Below are positions 5,936 to 11,279 of a stretch of 11,279 bases of DNA, piece by piece (the stretch's first letter is position 1; each line of letters opens with the position of its first letter). The position numbers and the translations under genes are program-made. The DNA comes from JAENVT01 sp031412355 (lineage in GTDB: Bacteria; Actinomycetota; Acidimicrobiia; Acidimicrobiales; Ilumatobacteraceae). Location: assembly GCA_031412355.1 (NCBI GenBank), contig JANOCR010000164.1, forward strand, positions 1-11,279. The letters run 5' to 3'. The notes below the pieces were generated by a model. The model was not told the origin of the DNA. It did no database searches and saw only the letters and a program-made list of their open reading frames with translations.

Positions 5936-6628
5936 GTGCTGTTGGCCGAGTTGGAGGTCTGGCATTCGCGACCGGTCACGCCGACGCGCCGCGTGTCACT
6001 GGGGCACATCGTGTTGCCGGTCGATCCAGCGCCGGGATTCGGCGGGCTACTGCTCGGCGCGGTGATTGCCGCCCATCTGCCCGGCGTCGACGACGACCTG
6101 CTGCCCGATGTGCATCGCCTGCTCGACCAGGTCAGCCGCGGTGAACGTGTGGTGCAGCCGAGGTTGCTGCATCGCTATCAGGTCGATCGGCACGGACTTG
6201 CCGTCAGTGTGCATCGACTGGAGGGTGAAGGCGACAGTGTGCGCTTCAGCCTCAATCCGCAGGGCGCGCCATTGGCGCAAGTGCTCGGGGCGATCTATGC
6301 GGTCGAGCGTCTCAGCATCGACGCGCGTCGGGCGGTGAACCCGTCGTTGCACAAGGCCATGCGGTGGCGTGGCGCGATCGGCCCATCGTTCATTGCCAAC
6401 CTTGCCGGCGGCGCCGGCTCGGTGTTGGCGACGATGGCCAACCCCAAGGCATGGGCGCTCGAACTGCTGGGATTTCCGATGGGCACCGGCAAGGTATCGA
6501 AGAAGGAAGTGATGACCCAATTCAGATCGAGGCTGCGAGAAGTGCACCCCGACTACGGCGGCGACGAAGACGTCGCCGGCCACCAGATAGAGCGTCTTGG
6601 CGAAGCGCGCCGGATCCTGCTGTCATGA
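5936..6628 (+). CDS. DnaJ-like protein with a C-terminal J-domain
   Basis: The 230-residue protein ends in a recognisable J-domain (about 174-230). Helix I is around ALELLGFP, helix II is SKKEVMTQFRSRLREV, the HPD tripeptide is at 204-206 and is followed by YGGD, and helix III is HQIERLGEARRIL. J-domains stimulate the ATPase of Hsp70/DnaK through HPD. Unlike DnaJ, the domain is at the C-terminus and no zinc or Gly/Phe region is present. The N-terminal 140 residues are a mixed alpha/beta domain of unknown type. A Gly/Ala-rich hydrophobic stretch (about 147-168) precedes the J-domain and might associate with membrane, though it is only moderately hydrophobic. GTG 5936 has an excellent ribosome binding site. 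The stop overlaps the hydrolase start in ATGA. A dedicated co-chaperone is inferred; its client is unknown. Confidence 0.85.
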   Translation: MLLAELEVWHSRPVTPTRRVSLGHIVLPVDPAPGFGGLLLGAVIAAHLPGVDDDLLPDVHRLLDQVSRGERVVQPRLLHRYQVDRHGLAVSVHRLEGEGDSVRFSLNPQGAPLAQVLGAIYAVERLSIDARRAVNPSLHKAMRWRGAIGPSFIANLAGGAGSVLATMANPKAWALELLGFPMGTGKVSKKEVMTQFRSRLREVHPDYGGDEDVAGHQIERLGEARRILLS

Positions 6629-7170
6629 ACCTGCTGCTGTTCCCCGGAGCAGGTTCTACGAGCACCCATCCAAGCCTGCTCGCGATCGCCGAGGCGGTCG
6701 CGCCCATGCAATGTGTGCGGGCCGACTTCGCCTACCGCAAGGCGGGACGCAAGGCACCAGATCGCACACCCGTGCTGTTGCAAGCAGTGCGCGACGCTGC
6801 AGTCCCATTGCTCGCCGATGGCCTCGTTCTCGGCGGAAGATCTATGGGCGGACGGATGTGCTCCATGGTGGTGGCCGACGTCGATGATCCGCTGCCGGCA
6901 CGAGGGCTCGTGCTGATCTCGTACCCGCTGCACCCGCCTGGAAAGCCCGACTCGCTGCGCACCGAGCATCTGGCGCGCCTGATGGTGCCGTGCCTGTTCA
7001 TCCACGGCACCAGAGATCCGTTCGGGTCGCCCGAGGAGTTGACGAAATGGACAGCCACGATTCCGGGCGAGGTGACCCTCCGTTGGATCGAAGGGCGCGG
7101 TCACGATCTGAAGGGCTCGCATGCGATGGTTGCCGAGATCGTTGCGGACTGGATCTCAGCGCTCGGTTAG
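6625..7170 (+). CDS. Small alpha/beta hydrolase (KANL3/Tex30-like)
   Basis: This is a 181-residue cytosolic alpha/beta hydrolase. The first strand runs into the FPGAGS oxyanion motif (6-11). The nucleophile elbow GGRSMGG places Ser73. Asp131 lies in HGTRDPFG and His160 in GRGHDLKG, giving a complete triad. The short length, the GRSMGGR elbow and the HGxRDPFG motif match the KANL3/Tex30-like hydrolase group, for which substrates are generally not known. The ATG overlaps the upstream TGA (ATGA), so it is translated coupled to the J-domain gene, and no separate ribosome binding site is needed. A longer open frame upstream (from 6364) lies inside the J-domain gene and is not used. The last 15 bp overlap the 3' end of the convergent MFS gene. 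Confidence 0.9.
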   Translation: MNLLLFPGAGSTSTHPSLLAIAEAVAPMQCVRADFAYRKAGRKAPDRTPVLLQAVRDAAVPLLADGLVLGGRSMGGRMCSMVVADVDDPLPARGLVLISYPLHPPGKPDSLRTEHLARLMVPCLFIHGTRDPFGSPEELTKWTATIPGEVTLRWIEGRGHDLKGSHAMVAEIVADWISALG

Positions 7171-8667
7171 AGCGTCTTGCGGATTGATCTGCTCGAGTTC
7201 CAGGTGTGCGGTCTCGGGATATGCAAGGTAGGCGATGATGGCGGCAAGCAGTTGCCCGAATCCAACCACCAGCATCGACTCGCCGTAGCTCCATCCTCGA
7301 TGCACCAGCGCGCCGACCAGCAACAGACCGATGCTGCTTCCGGCAAGTGAGAGCGCTGTCACATATCCATTGGCGCGCCCGCGGTTCCCGGTCGGGAACA
7401 GCTCCGTGCGGTACACCGTGAATGCCGGATAGGCAGCGCCTGCCAGCAGGCCGCCGAGCAGCGCAAACAACCACATGGTCGACCCGCCGAACGTGAACGA
7501 GCCGACGAGCAGCAACGTCGACAGAGGCATGCAGATCGCCAGCACCGCGCGTCGACCGACCAGGTCCGCGATCCTGCCGCCGACGATCAGTCCCAGCGAT
7601 GCAGGGGTCGCGGTGCAGATCGTGAAGAGCGCGATGCCGCCTCCGGTGTAGCCGCGCACATCGTCGAGGTAGCGGTTCTGGAAGAACGAGGCCGGTGCCA
7701 CGAACAGGTTGGCTGAAATCGCGACAATGGCGATGATCGCGAAACGTCGGCGATCTAGTCGCGGAGCAATGGCGTGACGTTGTTCGAAGCGGTGCGTCTC
7801 TGGCAGGTGTCGCGTCAGGCTGATGGCAGGCAGGAGCCAGATCAGCGACAGCAGGTACACCAGCCTCCATCCATCCGGACCCAGGTCGGCCAACCGCAGC
7901 GCGAGAACTGCTACAGCGGCGCCCAGCCCGCCGGCCAGAGCCAGGATGCTGAGGGCATAGGCGCGGCTGTTGCGCGGCATCTCCTCGGCGGCCACGACCC
8001 CGATCAGTAGCGCCAGCGCCAAACCGACGGGCCTGCCGATTGCCTGCGTGCCGACGAGCACCCAGAAGTTGGGTGCAATGGCACCGAGCACGCACCACAG
8101 CGGAGCCACCCACGCTGTGATGATGATCATCCGTCGACGGCCCCGTCGATCGGCCAACAGCGCGAACGGAATGGCGATCACCACCCCGAGACGCACGACG
8201 ACGCCTCCGACACCCTGGGCGCGCTCGTCGATACCGAAGCCGTCGGCTGCGAAGCTGGCGGTCTGGGTGAACAGCGTGTTGGCGAACGCTGCAGCCATCG
8301 ACGCAGCGGCCAGCAATCCGAGAATCGCGACGTGGCGCTGTGTCAGTCGGTCGGGAGGTGACCACCATGGCTTGGTGCCGTCGGCTGGTCGGTGGCGCAT
8401 TGTGTTGCGCAGCGGCAGGGCGAACAGCCACCCGAACCAGGGGATGACGATGCGATAGCGGATCGTCTCGTCCACTGCTGCTCCGTTGCACACCAGCGTG
8501 CGTGTGTACGAGGTGAACGGCCCTTCCTGCTGCGTGAATGTGGCGGACGCATCGTCCGAGCGCTCGGGAACCTCGGTGAGCAGGTCGTCGCGCGGGATGA
8601 GTGCGCGCTGTGCCTCCACCGTGCCGGCCGGCCACGACTGGTGCAACGTCCGTTCGCGGCTGGACAC
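7156..8667 (-). CDS. MFS transporter, sugar-porter-like, with an N-terminal extension
   Basis: The 503-residue protein is a major facilitator with about 12 membrane helices starting near residue 110. Motif A is at FALLADRRGRRR (168-179), with its counterpart GGRIADLVGRR (363-373) in the second half. LPETHRFE (288-295) after helix 6 and YPETAHLELEQI at the C-terminus resemble the PET signatures of the sugar porter and metabolite-proton symporter families. RTELFPTGNRGRANG is also typical. The substrate is not predictable. The first ~105 residues are unusual for MFS: a soluble segment, then a Trp-rich hydrophobic stretch (73-86, IPWFGWLFALP). The GTG start is supported by a TAGCCT box 6 bases upstream, so the extension is probably real. 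It is divergent from murA (84 bp) and overlaps the hydrolase tail to tail. Confidence 0.9.
   Translation of the reverse strand: MSSRERTLHQSWPAGTVEAQRALIPRDDLLTEVPERSDDASATFTQQEGPFTSYTRTLVCNGAAVDETIRYRIVIPWFGWLFALPLRNTMRHRPADGTKPWWSPPDRLTQRHVAILGLLAAASMAAAFANTLFTQTASFAADGFGIDERAQGVGGVVVRLGVVIAIPFALLADRRGRRRMIIITAWVAPLWCVLGAIAPNFWVLVGTQAIGRPVGLALALLIGVVAAEEMPRNSRAYALSILALAGGLGAAVAVLALRLADLGPDGWRLVYLLSLIWLLPAISLTRHLPETHRFEQRHAIAPRLDRRRFAIIAIVAISANLFVAPASFFQNRYLDDVRGYTGGGIALFTICTATPASLGLIVGGRIADLVGRRAVLAICMPLSTLLLVGSFTFGGSTMWLFALLGGLLAGAAYPAFTVYRTELFPTGNRGRANGYVTALSLAGSSIGLLLVGALVHRGWSYGESMLVVGFGQLLAAIIAYLAYPETAHLELEQINPQDALTER
7160..7174. terminator. Weak hairpin at the overlapping convergent ends of hydrolase and MFS genes
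   Basis: A 5-bp stem (cgctc 7160-7164 with gagcg 7170-7174) with a 5-base loop sits on the overlap of the two stop codons, followed on the plus strand by TCTT. It could serve both strands, but it is short and lies within coding sequence. Confidence 0.25.
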
Positions 8668-8673
8668 CCCACG

Positions 8674-8679
8674 AGGCTA
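8674..8679 (-). promoter_or_regulatory. -10 box (TAGCCT) for the MFS gene
   Basis: On the minus strand TAGCCT ends 6 bases before the GTG at 8667. It is identical to the box upstream of the SDR gene and fits the leaderless pattern. It supports the start that includes the N-terminal extension. Confidence 0.5.
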
Positions 8680-8703
8680 CTGGTGGCCGAACCACAGCGG
8701 ACT

Positions 8704-8722
8704 CCCTGTGTCGGACACGGGT
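8704..8722. promoter_or_regulatory. Candidate operator palindrome between the divergent MFS and murA genes
   Basis: The core gtgtc-g-gacac (8708-8718) is a perfect palindrome. After one mismatched pair on each side it extends by CC/GG (8705-8706 with 8720-8721). It lies roughly midway between the two divergent start sites, a typical place for a regulator that affects one or both genes. No matching second site is seen in the window, so this is only a candidate. Confidence 0.3.
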
Positions 8723-8739
8723 GGGCAGTGGATGGGCCA

Positions 8740-8745
8740 TACTGG
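8740..8745 (+). promoter_or_regulatory. Probable -10 box (TACTGG) for murA
   Basis: TACTGG ends 6 bases before the murA ATG. It lacks the final T of TAnnnT, but its position and context match the other start-proximal boxes. No Shine-Dalgarno is visible. Confidence 0.35.
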
Positions 8746-8751
8746 ACGGCC

Positions 8752-10014
8752 ATGGATTCCGATCGGATTGTGATTCGCGGCGCCGCGCCCTTGCGCGGCG
8801 AAGTCGTGATCCCGGGAGCCAAGAACTCCGTCTTGAAGCTGATGGCTGCGACGCTGCTGGCCGACGGCGACTATCGGCTGTCGAACGTGCCGGCAATCGC
8901 GGATGTCGCGATCATGAGCGACCTGCTCGCGGCAATTGGGGTGTCGACGTCGTTCGGAACCGATGGAACCATCACCATGACGAATCGTGGCGACATCACG
9001 CCCGTCGCGCCCTACGAGCTCGTCGAGCGGATCAGGGCGTCGATCAACGTGCTCGGCCCGCTACTCGGTCGCTGCGGTCGCGTCACGCTGTCGCTGCCCG
9101 GCGGCGACGATTTCGGCAGTCGGCCCATCGACATGCATCTCAAAGGCCTCGAAGCGATGGGTGCGACCTTCGAACTGCAGCACGGCTACGTCGAGGCGAC
9201 CGCCGACCGCCTTCGCGGGGCCGACATCACGCTCGAGTTTCCCAGTGTCGGCGCGACCGAGAACATCCTCACAGCGGCTGTACATGCCAAGGGCACCACC
9301 GTCATCGACAATGCTGCACGGGAGCCGGAGATCGCTGATCTGTGTGCGATGTTGACCTCGATGGGCGCCGACATCGAGGGCATCGGCTCATCGACCCTGG
9401 TGGTTCACGGAGTCGAACCGGGCTCGTTGCACGCCGCCGATCATGCCGTCGTCGCCGATCGCATTCAGGCCGCCACATACCTCGCGGCCGTTGCCGTGTG
9501 CGGTGGCGAGGTGGTGCTGCGCGGCGCCCGTCAAGACCACATGGAGATGCTGCTGCGTCGGTTCGCCGACCTGGGGGTCACGGTCACGGCAGTCGGCGAC
9601 GGGCTGGCTGTTTGGGCGCACGAGCGGCTGCGTTCGATCGACGTGGCCACGCTGCCGTATCCCGGGATAGCTACCGATTACAAACCGCTGATCGTCACGA
9701 TGTTGTCTGTCGCAGATGGTGTTGGCATCGTCACCGAGAATCTCTATCCCGGCCGATTCCGATACGTGGAGGAACTGCAACGACTCGGCGCCGACATCCG
9801 CACCGATGGTCATCATGCGGTCGTTCGCGGCGTCGAGCGGTTGAGTGGAGCGCCCGTGCGCGCTCCCGACATTCGCGCCGGAGCCGCGTTGGTGGTGGCC
9901 GGCTTGGCCGCCGAAGGTGAAACGGTCATCAGCGGTGTGCATCACGTCGACCGCGGCTACGACGACCTCGTTGGCCGCCTCGTCCGCATTGGCGCCGACA
10001 TCGAACGCGTCTAG
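8752..10014 (+). CDS. murA: UDP-N-acetylglucosamine 1-carboxyvinyltransferase (MurA), Cys-to-Asp type
   Basis: The 420-residue enzyme transfers enolpyruvate from PEP to UDP-GlcNAc, the first committed step of peptidoglycan synthesis, in the cytosol. Matching motifs are PGAKNS with Lys24-Asn25 (E. coli Lys22-Asn23), DNAAREPEI (186-194), ADRIQAATYL (235-244), YPGIATD with Asp309 (E. coli Asp305), and the C-terminal HHVDRGYDDL. The flexible loop reads LPGGDDFGSRP: the residue at the E. coli Cys115 position is Asp119. Such Cys-to-Asp enzymes, as in Mycobacterium tuberculosis, are not alkylated by fosfomycin. The usual FPTDxQ after YPG is here IATDYK, a divergence. ATG 8752 gives the normal family length; a much longer upstream frame lies antisense to the MFS gene. 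In actinobacteria murA commonly lies downstream of the atp operon, which fits. Confidence 0.95.
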   Translation: MDSDRIVIRGAAPLRGEVVIPGAKNSVLKLMAATLLADGDYRLSNVPAIADVAIMSDLLAAIGVSTSFGTDGTITMTNRGDITPVAPYELVERIRASINVLGPLLGRCGRVTLSLPGGDDFGSRPIDMHLKGLEAMGATFELQHGYVEATADRLRGADITLEFPSVGATENILTAAVHAKGTTVIDNAAREPEIADLCAMLTSMGADIEGIGSSTLVVHGVEPGSLHAADHAVVADRIQAATYLAAVAVCGGEVVLRGARQDHMEMLLRRFADLGVTVTAVGDGLAVWAHERLRSIDVATLPYPGIATDYKPLIVTMLSVADGVGIVTENLYPGRFRYVEELQRLGADIRTDGHHAVVRGVERLSGAPVRAPDIRAGAALVVAGLAAEGETVISGVHHVDRGYDDLVGRLVRIGADIERV

Positions 10015-10027
10015 TGCTGCACTGCGC

Positions 10028-10192
10028 CTACCGCTCGACTTTTGACGAGCCCTGGGCCTTGGCGCCCTTCGGACCCGGTTTCTGCTCGGCGGCGTCGACC
10101 CGCTTGCGGGCCACCATCAGCAACCCGACGATCACCACGATCGGGCCAAGTACCAGCAGGATCTCGTCCCAACCACCCTGGTGCGCAATCAT
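10028..10192 (-). CDS. Small single-span membrane protein (54 aa)
   Basis: This short gene encodes a 54-residue protein. It has a brief N-terminus (MIAHQGGWDE), one clear transmembrane helix (about residues 11-28, ILLVLGPIVVIVGLLMVA), then a basic stop-transfer cluster (RKR, 29-31) and a hydrophilic tail rich in Lys, Gly and Ala. By the positive-inside rule the tail would be cytosolic and the N-terminus outside. GAGG lies 7 bases before the ATG at 10192. Another minus-strand frame (10011-10217) covers the same DNA, but its product is a low-complexity Arg/Gly chain and is a shadow. Small proteins of this form are common next to murA-region genes in related genomes as far as I recall, but I assign no function. 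It is divergent from the Nfu gene and convergent with murA, 13 bp from it. Confidence 0.75.
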   Translation of the reverse strand: MIAHQGGWDEILLVLGPIVVIVGLLMVARKRVDAAEQKPGPKGAKAQGSSKVER

Positions 10193-10266
10193 GACGTGAC
10201 CTCGTGCCGTGTGCCACTACGTGGAATGAACGGCGACGAACGAAACGTTGTCATGAGTCGCAATCC

Positions 10267-10272
10267 TACGGT
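10267..10272 (+). promoter_or_regulatory. -10 box (TACGGT) for the nfu-meaB pair
   Basis: TACGGT, identical to the glpX box, ends 13 bases before ATG 10286. The slightly larger distance implies a short leader of about 6-7 bases rather than a fully leaderless message. Confidence 0.4.
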
Positions 10273-10285
10273 GCATCCTGCTTCA

Positions 10286-10549
10286 ATGACAGACGCCCCC
10301 AGCGAAAGAACCTCGACACCCATGCGTGCCCAAGTCGAAGAAACCATCGAAATCATCCGCCCGGCTCTACAGGCCGACGGCGGCGACATTGTGCTGCGCG
10401 ACGTAAACGAAGAGACTGGCGTGATCTCTGTGACGCTGGTCGGTGCCTGCGGCACATGTCCCGCCAGCACCGGCACGTTGAAGGCGGGCATCGAGCGCAT
10501 CATGCGTGATCGAATCGACGGTGTGACCGAAGTCGTCAACATCGACTAG
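10286..10549 (+). CDS. Nfu-type iron-sulfur cluster scaffold (NifU C-terminal domain protein)
   Basis: The 87-residue protein is a stand-alone NifU C-terminal domain, which assembles or carries Fe-S clusters and passes them to target enzymes in the cytosol. The family signature is complete: helix VEETIEIIRPALQADGGD (17-34), strand ISVTLVGACGTCPAST with the cluster-binding pair Cys55 and Cys58, then TLKAGIERIMRDRI and the closing VTEVVNI strand. ATG 10286 is chosen because it follows a TACGGT box and leaves a short, normal N-terminus. An in-frame extension back to 10181 would run over the promoter region of the divergent membrane-protein gene. The TAG stop abuts the ATG of the next gene, so the two are almost certainly co-translated. 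It could supply clusters to any enzyme; a link to the downstream G protein's pathway is only inferred. Confidence 0.94.
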   Translation: MTDAPSERTSTPMRAQVEETIEIIRPALQADGGDIVLRDVNEETGVISVTLVGACGTCPASTGTLKAGIERIMRDRIDGVTEVVNID

Positions 10550-11279
10550 ATGGCAGGCCGCACGCGCCCCGTTGCCGAACTGTTCGGCGCCGCCTGCGAC
10601 GGCGATCGTGCCGCGCTGGCGCGTCTGCTGTCGTTGGTCGAGCGAGGAGGCGACGAGGCCAGAGAGATCGCCCGCTTGGCACATCCGCGCAGCGGGCATG
10701 GCTACCTCGTCGGTCTCACCGGCGCGCCCGGGTCGGGCAAGAGCACGCTGACCAGCGCGACGATCGGTCACCTCCGGGCGCAGGGCGAAGAGGTAGCCGT
10801 ACTGGCGATCGACCCGTCGTCGCCGTTCACCGGTGGCGCCATCTTGGGCGATCGGGTGCGTATGCAGGAGCACGCCACCGATCCCGGCGTCTTCATCCGC
10901 TCAATGGCCACTCGCGGCCATCTGGGCGGTCTGTCGCTCGCCACGCCCGAGGCCGCACGACTGCTCGACGCGATCGGTCGGCCGTGGACGCTGATCGAGA
11001 CCGTCGGCGTCGGCCAGGTCGAAGTCGAGATCGCCGGAAAGGCCGACACGACCGTCGTTGTCGTCAACCCCGGATGGGGTGACTCGGTGCAAGCGAACAA
11101 GGCCGGCCTGATGGAGATCGCCGACATCTTCGTGATCAACAAGGCGGACCGCAAGGGCGTCGATGAGACCCGCCGCGACCTCGAGCAGATGCTCGACCTC
11201 TCCGATCTCCCGCACGACGCCTGGCGTCCGCCGATCGTGCCCACCATCGGCTCGACGGGTGAGGGTGTGCCGGCCATGT
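10550..11279 (+). CDS. meaB: MeaB/ArgK-family G protein, methylmalonyl-CoA mutase chaperone (3' end outside window)
   Basis: The frame begins with ATG immediately after the Nfu stop codon (TAGATG) and remains open to the window edge, giving 243 codons of a protein usually about 320-330 long. Motifs in order are Walker A GAPGSGKST (58-66), AIDPSSPFTGGAILGDRVRM (86-105), the switch region MATRGHLGGL (119-128), ETVGVGQ (150-156) and the guanine-specificity motif NKAD (197-200). This set is diagnostic of the MeaB/MMAA/ArgK group. These GTPases gate loading and protection of adenosylcobalamin in methylmalonyl-CoA mutase or related mutases. The old name ArgK for an arginine transport kinase is generally considered mistaken. 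The mutase itself is not in the window. The protein is cytosolic, without a signal peptide. Confidence 0.95.
   Translation, partial: MAGRTRPVAELFGAACDGDRAALARLLSLVERGGDEAREIARLAHPRSGHGYLVGLTGAPGSGKSTLTSATIGHLRAQGEEVAVLAIDPSSPFTGGAILGDRVRMQEHATDPGVFIRSMATRGHLGGLSLATPEAARLLDAIGRPWTLIETVGVGQVEVEIAGKADTTVVVVNPGWGDSVQANKAGLMEIADIFVINKADRKGVDETRRDLEQMLDLSDLPHDAWRPPIVPTIGSTGEGVPAM

Noticed and set aside
6364..6624. 5' extension of the small hydrolase
   Set aside because: It lies inside the J-domain gene in another frame, and the hydrolase fold begins exactly at ATG 6625, which overlaps the upstream stop in the usual ATGA manner.
8392..8751. 5' extension of murA
   Set aside because: The added 120 residues lie antisense to the MFS N-terminus and do not resemble MurA; ATG 8752 gives the standard 420-residue enzyme.
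6998..8896. 632-residue open frame on the minus strand
   Set aside because: It runs out of frame across the MFS gene and parts of its neighbours; the product is a low-complexity Arg/Ala/Ser chain with no membrane or domain pattern, a typical shadow in GC-rich DNA.
10011..10217. 68-residue minus-strand frame over the small membrane protein
   Set aside because: The product is Arg/Gly-rich without structure, whereas the alternative frame gives a clean transmembrane protein with a ribosome binding site.
1..11279. CRISPR arrays, transposases, integrase or attachment sites, tRNA or rRNA genes
   Set aside because: I looked for repeat-spacer periodicity, terminal inverted repeats with a transposase, and RNA-gene signatures, and saw none; the 999-1107 repeats have only three copies and no spacer regularity.

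Overview
The window is GC-rich, densely packed chromosomal DNA from a bacterium, most likely a high-GC actinomycete and plausibly of the Acidimicrobiia/Ilumatobacter type. This is inferred from codon use, frequent GTG starts, the GlpX-type FBPase, a MurA with Asp in place of the active-site Cys, an Nfu-MeaB pair, and several genes that start a few bases after a TAnnnT box with no Shine-Dalgarno, as in leaderless actinobacterial transcripts. No tRNA, rRNA, CRISPR array, transposase or phage gene is visible.

Layout. (1) 1-990: the end of the F1Fo ATP synthase operon, with the 3' end of atpD (DELSEED motif present) and all of atpC. (2) 991-1139: a non-coding patch with three copies of one repeat (two direct, one inverted) and strong hairpins. 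(3) 1140-2928: a classical SDR oxidoreductase and, convergent to it, glpX (class II fructose-1,6-bisphosphatase); their stop codons lie in the two arms of one hairpin. (4) 2929-3380: the glpX control region with an 11+11 bp perfect inverted repeat over its -10 box, then two very small minus-strand ORFs (44 and 24 codons) with excellent ribosome binding sites. The remaining gaps at 3115-3216 and 3306-3380 show nothing else I can support. (5) 3381-7170: a tight plus-strand run of an S9-family peptidase, an acidic protein with an internal duplication, a J-domain protein and a small alpha/beta hydrolase, with junctions of 11 bp, 12 bp and a 4-bp ATGA overlap. (6) 7156-8667 (minus): an MFS transporter with a long N-terminal extension, overlapping the hydrolase tail to tail and divergent from murA. 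(7) 8752-10014: murA. (8) 10028-10192 (minus): a 54-residue single-span membrane protein. (9) 10286-11279: an Nfu-type iron-sulfur scaffold whose stop codon directly abuts the start of a MeaB/ArgK-family G protein that runs off the window.

Functionally most of this is housekeeping: ATP synthesis, gluconeogenesis, peptidoglycan precursor synthesis, Fe-S assembly and the methylmalonyl-CoA mutase chaperone. The least described part is the 3381-7170 gene set, which joins a prolyl-oligopeptidase-like hydrolase, an uncharacterised acidic repeat protein, an unusual C-terminal J-domain protein and a small hydrolase. The micro-ORF and glpX-leader region is the other place worth a second look.
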